Translations under genes and position numbers: made by a program
From: GCA-2693325 sp964011675
GTDB lineage: Bacteria; Latescibacterota; UBA2968; UBA8231
NCBI GenBank assembly: GCA_964011675.1
Contig: CAXGPR010000005.1
Span: 1 to 64,000, forward strand
Reading direction: 5' to 3'
DNA length: 64,000 nt
The notes under the pieces: generated by a model
Databases searched by the model: none
What the model saw: the letters and a program-made list of their open reading frames with translations, nothing else
Told to the model about the DNA's origin: nothing
Shown here: piece by piece, positions 16,955-26,391 of the stretch
Numbering within the stretch: position 1 is the stretch's first letter
How the letters are laid out: each line of letters begins with the position of its first letter

Positions 16955-19291
16955 CTAACCTGCTGCTTCCTGCCACTTATGATCTGTTGCTTCTTGGAAT
17001 TGATTTTTGTGCAGGGCTGCTATGACTTTGTCGGGACTCATAGGTAACTCGTTCAATCGAACGCCAATTGCGTCGTAGATGGCATTGGCAATGGCTGCCA
17101 TTGGTGGAACGAGAGGTACTTCGCCCACCCCGCGGATTCCGTGTGGGCTAGCTGGATTAAACACTTCGACCAGCACCGTTTCAACAAGCGGTAAATCTAG
17201 CGCCGTAGGCATGCGGTAGTCGAGGAAGCTTGCGTTGGCCATGGAGCCGTCTTCTTTGTAGAAGTAACCTTCGCTCAGAGCCCAGCCAATACCCTGTACG
17301 GCGCCACCTTGAATCTGCCCCTCTACATAGGATGGGTGAATGGCTTTGCCTACATCTTGGACAGCGGTGTAACGTAAAATTTTAACTTTGCCTGTTTCAG
17401 TGTCTACTTCGACGTCTACTATGTGTGTGGCGAACGCGTTTTGTGAACTTTTAGCATTAATAGTTCCCTTGCCTGTGATAGGACCGCCTGTACGACCTTG
17501 CTCTGCTGCGATATCCTTAAATGTCAGAGCTTTTGATGAATCAGATTTGCAGACGAATTTTCCTTCTTGATACTCAACATCACCTTCTTCGACTTCAAGC
17601 TGGCGTGCGGCGCGTAAGCACATCTCTGCCTTCACGTCTTCGGCTGCTTTGTAGCAGGCGTGTCCAGTAGCATACGTCACGCGACTTCCGCCTGTTCCAG
17701 CTGTCATGCCAATTGAAGACGTGTCGGGGATAGAGGGGTTGATGTCGTCGGCGTCGAGTCCCAACGTCTCGGCGACAATCATTGACATAGAAGTGCGACT
17801 TCCGCCGATATCTACGGATCCTTCTTGTAGGTTGAGCGTGCCGTTTGAGTTAACTGATATGGCGGCCGAAGATTCACCACCACCGTTAAACCAGAAACCA
17901 GAGGCCACGCCTCGTCCGCGATGGACACCTTCGAGCTTGCTATGGTAGTGCTCAGAGCTGGATGCGGCTTGTAGTGTCTCTTCACAGCCGATTTTCTTGT
18001 ACACCGTTCCGTCCGCGCGGCGCGTGCCTTCGCGTGCCGAGTTCTTGAGCCTTACTTTCAGCGGATCCATACCGATTCGCTCTGCTAGTTCATCAATGAC
18101 GCTTTCTGAGGCAAATGCTGCATTGGGGGCGCCAGGAGCGCGATATGCCGATGATTTGGGTTTATTGACCACCACGTCGAAAGCATCGATGGTGATGTTG
18201 GCAATGTTGTAAGGACCTAAAATGCAGGAGGCGCCTGCACCGACAGCAGAGCCTGGGAAACCGCCCGCTTCATAGGCCATATAGGCTTGTGCTGCGGTGA
18301 GTGTACCGTCCCTCTTTATACCCATTTTGACTTTTATGTATGAGCCCGGGCCAGGTCCCGTCGCCTCGAATACTTCGGTGCGGCTCATAACCATCTTAAC
18401 AGGATGGCCAGTTTTGTGCGATAGAATGGCTGCAGCCGGTTCCATGTAGGCCGGGAATTTACCTCCGAAACCGCCCCCGATTTCGCAGGGAATAACTTTT
18501 ATTTTGGAGATAGGTACCTGAAGGACTTCTGAAACTTGTGAGCGAATCTCAAAGGGCCCCTGCGTGCTGACCCACACTGTGATCGTACCATCTTTTTTCC
18601 ACCACACGGTCGTATTGTGTGGCTCAATATATCCCTGATGTACGGTCGCTGTATGGAACTCGCGTTCGACTATCTCGTCTGACTCGGCAAATCCGTTCTC
18701 CAAGTCACCTGTCGAATTACGGTTGTGGCTGGCGACGTTGCTCTTTTTGTCTGTTTTCTTGCCCATTTCACGCGTAGTTCGGTTTTCATCGAGCAGAGGA
18801 GCGCCGTCTTGCATGGCCTCGCGGACATCTACGACGGCGGGCAATACTTCATACTCGACTTCTATCAGATCGAGCGCTTCCTCGGCAATGTGTGCGCTGG
18901 TTGCTGCCACTGCGGCAAGCGCGTGTCCTTTGTAAAGAGCTTTACTCGAAGCGAGAGAGTTTTGCGCGACTTCGCGGACGTTCATCACCGTCTCACCGAG
19001 ATTAGATAGGCCATCGACTGTCTCGACTAAATCATCGGCGGTAGCGACGGCCCGCACGCCGTCCAATCGCATGGCTTTAGACGTGTCGATAGACACAATG
19101 CGTGCATGTGCATGCGGACTACGCAGGACCTTTCCAAAGAGCATGCCGGGTAGGCGCACATCCCCACCGTATATGGCGGCTCCCGTGACCTTGTCTACGC
19201 CATCATGTCGTACGGGGCGAGTGCCGATAACTCGATATTTCCCGCCATCGGTGTAGTCTGGGTAGTCTTTGCTGGAAAAGGAGGTAGCCAT
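16955..19291 (-). CDS. Molybdopterin-binding subunit of a xanthine dehydrogenase-family hydroxylase
   Basis: A 778-residue catalytic subunit of the xanthine dehydrogenase/aldehyde oxidase/CO dehydrogenase family. It contains RHDGVDKVTGAAIYGGDV at the start of the domain, IGGGFGGKF for the molybdopterin site, and GIRGVGEVPLVPP with the catalytic glutamate near the C-terminus. These enzymes hydroxylate purines, aldehydes or aromatic heterocycles. The protein begins directly with the Mo domain, so the Fe-S and FAD parts are not fused, and no such genes are adjacent. The ATG at 19291 has AAGGAG eight bases upstream, and a terminator follows the gene, so it is transcribed alone. The substrate is unknown. 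Confidence 0.93.
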   Translation of the reverse strand: MATSFSSKDYPDYTDGGKYRVIGTRPVRHDGVDKVTGAAIYGGDVRLPGMLFGKVLRSPHAHARIVSIDTSKAMRLDGVRAVATADDLVETVDGLSNLGETVMNVREVAQNSLASSKALYKGHALAAVAATSAHIAEEALDLIEVEYEVLPAVVDVREAMQDGAPLLDENRTTREMGKKTDKKSNVASHNRNSTGDLENGFAESDEIVEREFHTATVHQGYIEPHNTTVWWKKDGTITVWVSTQGPFEIRSQVSEVLQVPISKIKVIPCEIGGGFGGKFPAYMEPAAAILSHKTGHPVKMVMSRTEVFEATGPGPGSYIKVKMGIKRDGTLTAAQAYMAYEAGGFPGSAVGAGASCILGPYNIANITIDAFDVVVNKPKSSAYRAPGAPNAAFASESVIDELAERIGMDPLKVRLKNSAREGTRRADGTVYKKIGCEETLQAASSSEHYHSKLEGVHRGRGVASGFWFNGGGESSAAISVNSNGTLNLQEGSVDIGGSRTSMSMIVAETLGLDADDINPSIPDTSSIGMTAGTGGSRVTYATGHACYKAAEDVKAEMCLRAARQLEVEEGDVEYQEGKFVCKSDSSKALTFKDIAAEQGRTGGPITGKGTINAKSSQNAFATHIVDVEVDTETGKVKILRYTAVQDVGKAIHPSYVEGQIQGGAVQGIGWALSEGYFYKEDGSMANASFLDYRMPTALDLPLVETVLVEVFNPASPHGIRGVGEVPLVPPMAAIANAIYDAIGVRLNELPMSPDKVIAALHKNQFQEATDHKWQEAAG

Positions 19292-19407
19292 GTTTAGTAC
19301 TCCTTATGGATTGTGCTGGTTAGATTTAGATATTAATGTGGTGTGGTATAGCTGCAGAGTCAAGGTGTGAATATGCGCTTTTTACTACTTCGAGCAATAT
19401 TTGGCTT

Positions 19408-20154
19408 ATGGCGGGAAAATCGGTTGTATGGAGTAACGGATTGGGTGATGAGCGTATTGGAAATGAGCACGTGCACGTGTGGCGCGTCGACTTATCCGTC
19501 GCAGATACACGCGTTCCGACTTTGGAAGGTGTACTTTCTCTTGATGAGCGCGCCCGCGCTGCGCGCGTCTCACGAGGTGAAAATAGGAGACGGTTCGTGG
19601 TTTCGCGCGCTGTTTTGCGCTGCCTGCTCTCTCAGTATGCCGAAGTTGCGCCGGAACAACTTCGCTTCGGCTATGGTCCGCATGGAAAACCGGGGTTGGA
19701 GTCTACTGGGCTCGCTCAAGGCCTTAGTTTCAATGTGTCTCACTCGGGAGATGTGATACTTTACGCGGTGGCGCGCGGTCGTTCCATCGGCATAGACATC
19801 GAGTACGAGCGGCCTCGAAGCAATTTTATGCGTATTGCTGAGCGCTTTTTCTCCATAGAAGAATGCGAAACGCTGCATGCGTTTCCCGAGAGAGATCGCC
19901 TTAGCGCCTTTTATCGCTGTTGGACTCGCAAAGAAGCTTATGTGAAAGCGCGTGGAGACGGAATCGCCGCGGGATTAGATACTTTCTCTGTCTCGATGGA
20001 CGAAAAGCCATGCCTGCTGCGTTCAGACGAGGGCCCTGCTGAAGTAGCCCGTTGGAGTATGTCCGATGTTATGGTCGAGGACGGATACGTTAGCGCTCTA
20101 TGCACTGAAGGCCGTGAAATTATCGTATCGCACTTCGTGTGGTCTGCGTGCTGA
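19408..20154 (+). CDS. Sfp-type 4'-phosphopantetheinyl transferase
   Basis: The enzyme moves phosphopantetheine from CoA to a serine on carrier proteins of fatty acid, polyketide or peptide synthesis. Key motifs are GIDIEYERP (metal-binding aspartate and glutamate) and FYRCWTRKEAYVKARGDGI, both at normal spacing. FVVSRAVLRCLLSQY at the N-terminal half matches the substrate-binding segment. The Sfp-type length (about 248 residues) points to a broad-specificity enzyme rather than the short AcpS type. No synthase genes are in the window. The start is uncertain: the frame is open to 19336 and no clear Shine-Dalgarno precedes the ATG at 19408. It is divergent from the molybdenum hydroxylase gene. 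Confidence 0.9.
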   Translation: MAGKSVVWSNGLGDERIGNEHVHVWRVDLSVADTRVPTLEGVLSLDERARAARVSRGENRRRFVVSRAVLRCLLSQYAEVAPEQLRFGYGPHGKPGLESTGLAQGLSFNVSHSGDVILYAVARGRSIGIDIEYERPRSNFMRIAERFFSIEECETLHAFPERDRLSAFYRCWTRKEAYVKARGDGIAAGLDTFSVSMDEKPCLLRSDEGPAEVARWSMSDVMVEDGYVSALCTEGREIIVSHFVWSAC

Positions 20155-20159
20155 GCACA

Positions 20160-20909
20160 TCAAATTACCAGATCGGTGACTACACCCCGCATGTCCATCT
20201 CGAAGTCGATGTCTATTACAGGGGGACGGCTGTAATACCACCGGCTGCCGTGGCGGACGGCGGATTCCATCTGGGGCAGAATGAGTTGATTGTACAATTC
20301 AACTAACGGATGAATGGTGTAAATGTCGACGGTGTTAATCAAATCCCAGGAGCCTCCTAAGCCGATTAACCGCTCCTCCATCACTCGCATGACATAGGTT
20401 GTCTTCTCTCGCATCGATTCGTGAGAGGTGTCGCCTGCCCGTATGATGCGTTCTTCCTCAAGTATGCCTTCTAAAACCTCGCCCGCGCCGGCAACAATCA
20501 GCGTTTTTCGTTTGATGTGTGGGTTGGCTACAACGTAGGAAAAGGCGTGTAGATGTGGTTCGCTAGGGGGCTGGTGTATGGGGGCAATATTAGTCCGAGC
20601 TACTGGGTTGAGTCCGTCGACAAATACCCCCCAATCCTGAAGAACCGCGCAGTAATCGCGGTTAAAATCTATGAAACCTTGCATAGTGAAAGGAGTGGGG
20701 GACCTGAGTTCCATGCTGCATAGTGCGTTGCGGTCGAGGTCGAGTTCCTTCAGGTGTGAGGCAACGCGTTGGAAGCCTTGCTCCCAGGGCAGAGACCGTT
20801 CCAAAGTTGCATGAATGATTTCATAGCCTGCATTAGCGACGACGCCGCAAGAATAAGGGTCGATGCCTTGTAGGAAGTGGTAGTTGCCGCGCGGATGTTC
20901 AAGTAACAT
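20160..20909 (-). CDS. RidA-superfamily-like protein, function unknown
   Basis: This 249-residue protein has no firmly recognised family. The segments YTIHPLVELYNQLILPQM and SRPPVIDIDFEMDMRGV resemble the closing part of YjgF/RidA proteins (the 'RPPV...EMdv' pattern), and the length would fit a duplicated or extended RidA fold. RidA members hydrolyse enamines and imines. No signal peptide or membrane helix is seen. GAGGGA lies just ahead of the ATG. The gene converges on the phosphopantetheinyl transferase, with five bases between them, and shows no operon partner. The RidA assignment is tentative. Confidence 0.6.
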   Translation of the reverse strand: MLLEHPRGNYHFLQGIDPYSCGVVANAGYEIIHATLERSLPWEQGFQRVASHLKELDLDRNALCSMELRSPTPFTMQGFIDFNRDYCAVLQDWGVFVDGLNPVARTNIAPIHQPPSEPHLHAFSYVVANPHIKRKTLIVAGAGEVLEGILEEERIIRAGDTSHESMREKTTYVMRVMEERLIGLGGSWDLINTVDIYTIHPLVELYNQLILPQMESAVRHGSRWYYSRPPVIDIDFEMDMRGVVTDLVI

Positions 20910-21039
20910 GGATCCCTCTTCTTCTGGTTGAAACTTCTGGCAAACAACTCTGCTTCAACGATGAAGCGTTTTTTTCTTGGCAGCTTGAGTTGGCGTGTTA
21001 TCGTAAACAATAAATATAACATATGAGAAGCGGATTACC

Positions 21040-21495
21040 ATGCCTCGGGTATCCCAAGCATCTGTGCCGTTGGCTAGCCAAGCGCAGATGGAACTCAGTC
21101 AGGTACAAAACAGCTGAGTTACCCAGAGAAGCAAACTGCGCTCGCGCGTAATCGCGCGTTGAGACAAATTAGTGCGCGTTATGGAAGCCGTTGCCCAGCA
21201 GCTTTCTTCCAACGGCGTCAGCAGCGCACAGCATTCTCTTATTGTGGCTCGTTTTAAATATTTACAGCGTCGAGTTAATGAAATTGACGGCGTCGTCGTC
21301 AGTGATGGACGCGTAGATGCTGTGGCGCTTTCGGGAACGCCCCTTGCGTTGGAATTTGACGACAGTCATAGCGCCAGTAGAGGGGTGCGTGAACTGTCCA
21401 AAATACGAGAGGACAAGCCGGTTGAAGCCCGTGCAGCGTCTACACGTTCACCGGCAAGCGGAGAACGTGGGCAGGTGGTAGATATTATAGTGTAG
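21040..21495 (+). pseudogene. Small gene interrupted by two in-frame TGA codons
   Basis: A single frame runs from an ATG at 21040 to 21495, with TGA at 21115 and again at 21160. The opening reads MPRVSQASVPLASQAQMELS. Between the stops are 14 codons, and after the second the frame is open for 108 codons (VAQQLSSNGVSSAQHSLIVA, then RRVNEIDGVVVSDGRVDAVA). Translation could also begin at GTG 21172 or ATG 21181, giving a protein of about 105 residues. A different frame between 21106 and 21170 also looks protein-like (QLSYPEKQTALARNRALRQI), so frameshifts rather than nonsense changes may explain the break. No family is recognised. The stretch 20910-21039 shows nothing clear. Confidence 0.4.
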
Positions 21496-21592
21496 CGTTT
21501 TCGGTCGTTGGAACTGACTCGGGTTTTTTTGTGCGTATGCCCCGAGTATGTATATATTTTCATTTTTAATTTCGTGAAGATCTGGAGGTAAA

Positions 21593-22558
21593 ATGGCCGA
21601 CGAGTATAAGGTGTTGTTGCGTAGCGAAGTGGAGCCATATAGACTGATCGTACCACTAATCAGAGAAGCGGGTTGCCAAATTGTGCGCTGGAACCCGTTA
21701 GAAGATGCCCCGCCAGCTGAAGTCTTGAAGTCGGTTGAAGGTGTTTATAACTTTGGTCACTTTCCCTTTACGTATGGGCACATGGACAGCATGCCAAGCT
21801 TGCGAGTCGTAAGTAATTTTGGCGTGGGCGTAGATCATATTGACCTTGAAGCGGCTCAACTGCGCGGAATACCTGTCGGCAATACGCCGAAGTTGCTCGA
21901 CGGCGCTACAGCGGACATAACTTTTGCTCTATTGCTGGCTACTGCGCGGAATGTTGTTCGGGGAGATCATTATGCTCGAAGCCCCGAGTTTACCCAATAC
22001 GATCCGAGCTTTATGCTAGGACAAGAGGTGCATGGCGCGATTCTGGGGATCGTGGGCTTGGGTAGTATTGGCTATGAGGTTGCTCGCCGTGCACGAGCAT
22101 TTGATATGCGGGTAATTTATCACAATCGCACGAGGAATATGCGAGCAGAGAACGATCTCGGAGCGACTTACGTCGAGCTAGACGAACTGCTGGCAACGTC
22201 GGATTTTGTCGCGCTAAATGCGCCTCTCACTCAAGAGACGCGCGGTATGATCGGACGGCGCGAGTTAGCGCTGATGAAGAAAACGGCTGTGTTAGTTAAC
22301 GCCGCACGTGGCGCTGTGGTTGATCACGATGCACTGTTTGAATGTCTTTCTCGCAAAGATATCTATGCGGCTGGATTAGACGTCACGGACCCAGAACCTC
22401 TGCCGCGAGACCACCCCCTGTTAGATTTAGATAACTTGGTCGTCGTGCCCCATCTGGGTAGTGCGACCGTGCAGACAAGAGACGCCATGGCGCGTCGTTC
22501 CGTGGAGAATTTGATCGCCGGTTTACAGCGTCAACCGCTACCTAGTCGAATCGTGTGA
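21593..22558 (+). CDS. D-isomer-specific 2-hydroxyacid dehydrogenase
   Basis: The 321-residue NAD-dependent enzyme has the Rossmann motif ILGIVGLGSIGYEVARRA, then the arginine-bearing LVNAARGAVVDHDALFECL, and the catalytic histidine in VVVPHLGSAT. These are the hallmarks of the glyoxylate/hydroxypyruvate reductase and related group; the actual hydroxy acid is unknown. The ATG follows a GGAGG site by four bases. The next gene, trxB, follows with 41 bases between them. A seven-base inverted repeat (ACTCGGG at 21517 and CCCGAGT at 21541) with a T-rich loop lies ahead of the gene and may be a terminator or control element. Confidence 0.93.
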   Translation: MADEYKVLLRSEVEPYRLIVPLIREAGCQIVRWNPLEDAPPAEVLKSVEGVYNFGHFPFTYGHMDSMPSLRVVSNFGVGVDHIDLEAAQLRGIPVGNTPKLLDGATADITFALLLATARNVVRGDHYARSPEFTQYDPSFMLGQEVHGAILGIVGLGSIGYEVARRARAFDMRVIYHNRTRNMRAENDLGATYVELDELLATSDFVALNAPLTQETRGMIGRRELALMKKTAVLVNAARGAVVDHDALFECLSRKDIYAAGLDVTDPEPLPRDHPLLDLDNLVVVPHLGSATVQTRDAMARRSVENLIAGLQRQPLPSRIV

Positions 22559-22599
22559 ATCAGACCTCTTTCAAAAAACATTCGAGACAAGAGAGAAAT

Positions 22600-23535
22600 A
22601 TGAGTAACGAAAATCACTATCGCGTTATTGTAATCGGCTCCGGACCTGCAGGCCTAACGGCCGCACTCTATGCGGCGCGAGCCGACTTAGCGCCCCTCGT
22701 CTTAGAAGGGCTGCAGCCAGGTGGGCAGCTGACGATTACGACAGAAGTAGAAAATTTTCCCGGTTTTCCCGAGGGAATTATGGGGCCGGAACTCATGGAC
22801 AATATGCGCGCTCAGGCACAGCGTTTCGGTGCAGAGACACAGTTTAAAATGGCGACGGTGACTGATCTTTCGAAACGTCCATTTGAGGTACAGACAGACG
22901 ACGCAAGGTATACGGGTGACGTGCTTATTATCGCTACGGGTGCGTCGGCGCGACTGTTGGGTATCGAGTCGGAAAGTCTGCTTATGGGACACGGCGTATC
23001 GGCGTGTGCTACATGCGATGGGTTCTTCTTTCGCGACAAGGAGGTTGTCGTCGTAGGAGGAGGAGACTCCGCTATGGAAGAGGCGACTTACCTGACGAAG
23101 TTCGCCTCAAAAGTGACAGTCGTGCACCGCCGTGAGACGTTTCGCGCATCACGCATAATGCTCAGTCGTGCGCAGGGGAATCCCCAAATTGAGTTTGTTA
23201 CCCACGCCGAGGTAGATGAGATACTGCAGGCCGAAGATGAGAAGGCCGTGTGCGGCGTCCGGCTGCGCGACACGCGTACGGGAGAACTGCGCGACTTGGC
23301 CTGTGAAGGCGTATTTATGGCAATTGGTCACGTGCCGAACTCGTCTACATTTGATGGACAAGTGAAAATGGACGAGCACGGATATATACTGACCGAAGCA
23401 GACTCTACACAGACAGACGTCGAAGGCGTATTTGCCTGTGGTGATGTACAGGACACAGTCTACCGGCAGGCGGTTACGGCCGCCGGCAGCGGCTGCATGG
23501 CTGCAATAGAAGCCGAACGTTTTCTATCGCACTGA
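22600..23535 (+). CDS. trxB: Thioredoxin reductase
   Basis: The 311-residue flavoenzyme passes electrons from NADPH to thioredoxin. It shows the FAD-binding VIVIGSGPAGLTAALYAARA, the redox pair in ACATCDGFFF, the NADPH-binding VVVVGGGDSAMEEATYL and the C-terminal GVFACGDVQDTVYRQAVTAA. Length and spacing match the low-molecular-weight bacterial class. A frame-open ATG at 22555 would overlap the preceding dehydrogenase gene by four bases. The ATG at 22600 after GAGAG gives the usual N-terminus just before the FAD motif and is preferred. Confidence 0.96.
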   Translation: MSNENHYRVIVIGSGPAGLTAALYAARADLAPLVLEGLQPGGQLTITTEVENFPGFPEGIMGPELMDNMRAQAQRFGAETQFKMATVTDLSKRPFEVQTDDARYTGDVLIIATGASARLLGIESESLLMGHGVSACATCDGFFFRDKEVVVVGGGDSAMEEATYLTKFASKVTVVHRRETFRASRIMLSRAQGNPQIEFVTHAEVDEILQAEDEKAVCGVRLRDTRTGELRDLACEGVFMAIGHVPNSSTFDGQVKMDEHGYILTEADSTQTDVEGVFACGDVQDTVYRQAVTAAGSGCMAAIEAERFLSH

Positions 23536-23582
23536 ACAGAGCCTCTGATCACGGTGTTTTACAAGCCCCTCGCCACTTTTTC

Positions 23583-24383
23583 ATGCGTGATATACTGAGA
23601 CAGTACGGAATCCGCCCCAATCATCAACTGGGTCAGAACTTCCTCTGCGATAAGGCGGTGCTGCGGCGCGAGGTGGCGTATGCCGATGTTGAGAAACTGG
23701 ACGTCATTCTTGAGATCGGTCCGGGCATCGGCAACCTGACGCGTAGGCTATTAGAGCGAGCCGGGCGGGTCGTTGCCATCGAGCGCGACCGCCAATTTGA
23801 ACCGTGTTTAAGCGACTTACAAAAGACGTATCCGCATTTGGAGCTTATTTGGGGCGATGCCCTCGAAGTAGATTTCCCCACATTCGACAAGGTCGTGTCC
23901 AACCTGCCGTACAAAGTGACCTTGCCACTCCTGTTCAAAATGTTGGACCAGCGCTTCCGCAACGGGACTCTCATTTTTCAAAAACGACTTGCCGAGCGTA
24001 TTTGCGCACGCGTGGGAGAGAAGGGCTATTGTAGACTGAGTGTTGCTCTCGGTCGGCGCGCCAAGGTGGAGATCTTGGAGACCTTGGGTAGCAGCGCATT
24101 CTACCCGCCGCCCAGCGTTAAAAGTGCAGTCGTATCCATTGAGCGGACAAAACCGCGCTTTGATATCCCCTCAGAAGACGCATTTCGGATCGTACTCGAA
24201 GCCCTTTTTACACATCGGCATCTGAGCGTTGAGCAGGCTTTAGCACGGGCGGATTACCGCGTTTTCTCATCGGCTACCGTCGGACGTATAAGCGGCAAAC
24301 TGCGCAAGAAAACTGTTTGTATGGTGACGCCGCGCGAGTTTGGCGAAATTGCGCGAGTCTTCGGGCAGCTTTCCCGCAGCTAG
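23583..24383 (+). CDS. rsmA: rRNA small-subunit adenine dimethyltransferase
   Basis: The 266-residue KsgA/RsmA/Dim1 methyltransferase dimethylates two adjacent adenines near the 3' end of 16S rRNA. Seen are HQLGQNFLCDKAVLR, the SAM-binding ILEIGPGIGNLTRRLLE and the catalytic NLPYKV. The order is that of the whole family. NLPYKV has lysine where many bacterial members have an asparagine or glutamine, and EALFTHRHLSVEQAL resembles archaeal forms slightly, but no feature argues against RsmA. The gene begins 47 bases after trxB, on the same strand. Confidence 0.93.
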   Translation: MRDILRQYGIRPNHQLGQNFLCDKAVLRREVAYADVEKLDVILEIGPGIGNLTRRLLERAGRVVAIERDRQFEPCLSDLQKTYPHLELIWGDALEVDFPTFDKVVSNLPYKVTLPLLFKMLDQRFRNGTLIFQKRLAERICARVGEKGYCRLSVALGRRAKVEILETLGSSAFYPPPSVKSAVVSIERTKPRFDIPSEDAFRIVLEALFTHRHLSVEQALARADYRVFSSATVGRISGKLRKKTVCMVTPREFGEIARVFGQLSRS

Positions 24384-24388
24384 CTACC

Positions 24389-25411
24389 TCAATTCAGTGA
24401 GTATACCTCGTAGTCGTTTTGGCAGGGATTACCTCGGCTAACGTGCATGCGGCCTGCTGAGGCTTCTATCACTACAGAGAATACGCTCTGCCAAAACCCA
24501 GTCGAAGGATGGTCGTTTGCGTGGCGACAGATCGAATATGGGTAGCCTTGGTGATCGCGCAACGCACTTTGCGCCCGTTTTACAGAAATCGGTCTTTCTG
24601 AGAGAAGCTGGTCTATGCGACGAAGTCTAGGGCCCGATTCAATGAGCTCGGGAAAGTTGTCATTGACAGGAGCCAATTCGGGATGCAGGCAGTGGTTGGT
24701 GTGGGTTACTAATGCGCGATCGCGTAAGAGATACACATCGTCAATGGTCACTTCTAAATCGGCCGGTCCTTGGGGCGTTGCCAGCATAATGTTGGCAGGT
24801 ATGGCCCGTTTGGCACGGCGGATGGCGCTTATGGCCTGCTCCAAACTCGTACTTTCATACAGGGCACGCACCGTGAAATAATGGGGCACGCCAATGCGTC
24901 TACTAGGTGCCGGGAGGGTATTTAAGCATACGCCTATTCCCGCATCGTTGAGGCCTATGTAGGCGATGAGACCGGCTTGCGTAATATTCATAACGGCCGG
25001 TGACTCAGTGGGTCTTCTGCGCAGTACGATTGTGTAGGGGTCGAGTGCTGGATCGTTGTCCCAGTTTTGGGCGACGATGGAAGGGGTCGCAAAGGACGTG
25101 CATCCAGCGTCTTCTTCGGGTTGGAGCTGGTTGCGTACTTGGAGCAGCACGAGATCGTCAAAGGAGACGTCAGAGCTCTGCGCAACGCCGCGGAGTTCGT
25201 CTAACATGTGGGGTGCATAAGACTCTACGCAGGCCGCGCTTTGGCGAGCTACCTCGAGTGCAGCTTCGCGCGATATGGCGATGGTCTTGTTAACGCGCTC
25301 GAGCGCGACGTAGGCAAAACCGCGGACTTCTTCCCGTGCGGCTTCGCCCAGCTGTTGTCCCATTTCAAACGGAGATCCGACGACTTCTACTTCTCGATAG
25401 CGTGTGCTCAC
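24389..25411 (-). CDS. Peptidase C45-family acyltransferase or amidase
   Basis: The 340-residue product belongs to the C45 (isopenicillin N acyltransferase) branch of Ntn hydrolases. These proteins cleave themselves to expose an N-terminal cysteine nucleophile; here it is Cys104 in the sequence DAGCTSFA. Other family features are the early GSPFEMGQQLGEAAREEV, QNWDNDP, and FTVRALYESTSLEQAISAI. Members act on acyl-amino bonds such as penicillins, N-acyl amino acids or signalling amides; this one's substrate is unknown. Its start overlaps the stop of the quinone oxidoreductase gene by four bases (ATGA), so the two are co-translated. Confidence 0.87.
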   Translation of the reverse strand: MSTRYREVEVVGSPFEMGQQLGEAAREEVRGFAYVALERVNKTIAISREAALEVARQSAACVESYAPHMLDELRGVAQSSDVSFDDLVLLQVRNQLQPEEDAGCTSFATPSIVAQNWDNDPALDPYTIVLRRRPTESPAVMNITQAGLIAYIGLNDAGIGVCLNTLPAPSRRIGVPHYFTVRALYESTSLEQAISAIRRAKRAIPANIMLATPQGPADLEVTIDDVYLLRDRALVTHTNHCLHPELAPVNDNFPELIESGPRLRRIDQLLSERPISVKRAQSALRDHQGYPYSICRHANDHPSTGFWQSVFSVVIEASAGRMHVSRGNPCQNDYEVYSLN

Positions 25412-26391
25412 AGCGATTCTCCTGCCTTGCGTATGGCGAGTACTACTTTGCCTATGTTTTTGTTTTGGGCGAGTATTTGCTGCGCTTCCTCTGCCCGTTC
25501 AATTGGCCACACTCTGTCAATTACGGGAACAATCTCACCTCCTGTTATCAGTGGCCAAAATCGCTCGGTGAAAGCGCGCGTGATAGCCGTCTTCTCTGCG
25601 TCTGTTCGGCTGCGCAGCGTAGAGCCAATCAGACGCAGACGCTTGCTGAGGACCTGACCCATGTCGAGCGGTGCGTGCGTGCCGGAAAGTAGCGCAATAA
25701 AGACGAGGCGTCCCATTGGGTTGAGAAGGCGTATGTTGCGCTCGAGATAGTCTGCTGCGCTGATGTCGATTATCACATCTACGCCTTTGCAGTGTTCCAG
25801 AGTTGCTTCGGCAAAATTGCGCTCGTTATAGTTGATCGCTATATCTGCGCCCAGCGTCAGGCAGCGCTCCGTTTTAGCATTGGTGCCAGCGGTCGCGATG
25901 ACGCTACAGTTTGAACTCTTAGCCAGCTGTATAGCGGCGGTGCCAACGCCGCTTCCTCCTCCGTGTATGAGCACTGTCTCGTCCGGCTGCAGCTGTCCTT
26001 CTATGAATAGGTTTACAAAAGCGGTCAGAAAGACTTCTGGCACGGCGGCTCCACGTGTGAAGCTCCAATCCTCAGGTAGGGCAATCAAGTGGTCTGCGTG
26101 TACGGCTACCTGCTCGGCGTATCCTCCGCCAGAGAGGAGGGCGAGCACGCGATCTCCTGCGGACCATCCGCGCACCTGATTCCCTACGCTTCGAATGGTT
26201 CCGCACATCTCTAGACCCATATAAGGTGGAGCGCCGGGCGGGGGGGGATAGTGCCCGGCTCGTTGGAGTAGATCTGCCCGGTTAACCGCGCTCGCGTGCA
26301 CATCTACAAGCACTTGATGCGCTGCGTACGTTGGATCATTTACCTCCTGCCAGTGGAGCTGACCGTCTCCGTCTACTACGATGGCACGCAT
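25408..26391 (-). CDS. NAD(P)H quinone oxidoreductase, zeta-crystallin/PIG3-like
   Basis: A 327-residue member of the zinc-free medium-chain dehydrogenase family. It has the catalytic-domain segment ASAVNRADLLQRAGHYPPPP typical of the PIG3/quinone oxidoreductase subgroup. The nucleotide-binding VLIHGGGSGVGTAAIQLAK follows, and no structural or catalytic zinc cysteine cluster is visible. The family reduces quinones and alkenals with NADPH. It is the first gene of a pair with the C45 acyltransferase. The 255 bases ahead of it, up to the divergent dehydrogenase, hold no further gene that I can support. Confidence 0.92.
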   Translation of the reverse strand: MRAIVVDGDGQLHWQEVNDPTYAAHQVLVDVHASAVNRADLLQRAGHYPPPPGAPPYMGLEMCGTIRSVGNQVRGWSAGDRVLALLSGGGYAEQVAVHADHLIALPEDWSFTRGAAVPEVFLTAFVNLFIEGQLQPDETVLIHGGGSGVGTAAIQLAKSSNCSVIATAGTNAKTERCLTLGADIAINYNERNFAEATLEHCKGVDVIIDISAADYLERNIRLLNPMGRLVFIALLSGTHAPLDMGQVLSKRLRLIGSTLRSRTDAEKTAITRAFTERFWPLITGGEIVPVIDRVWPIERAEEAQQILAQNKNIGKVVLAIRKAGESL

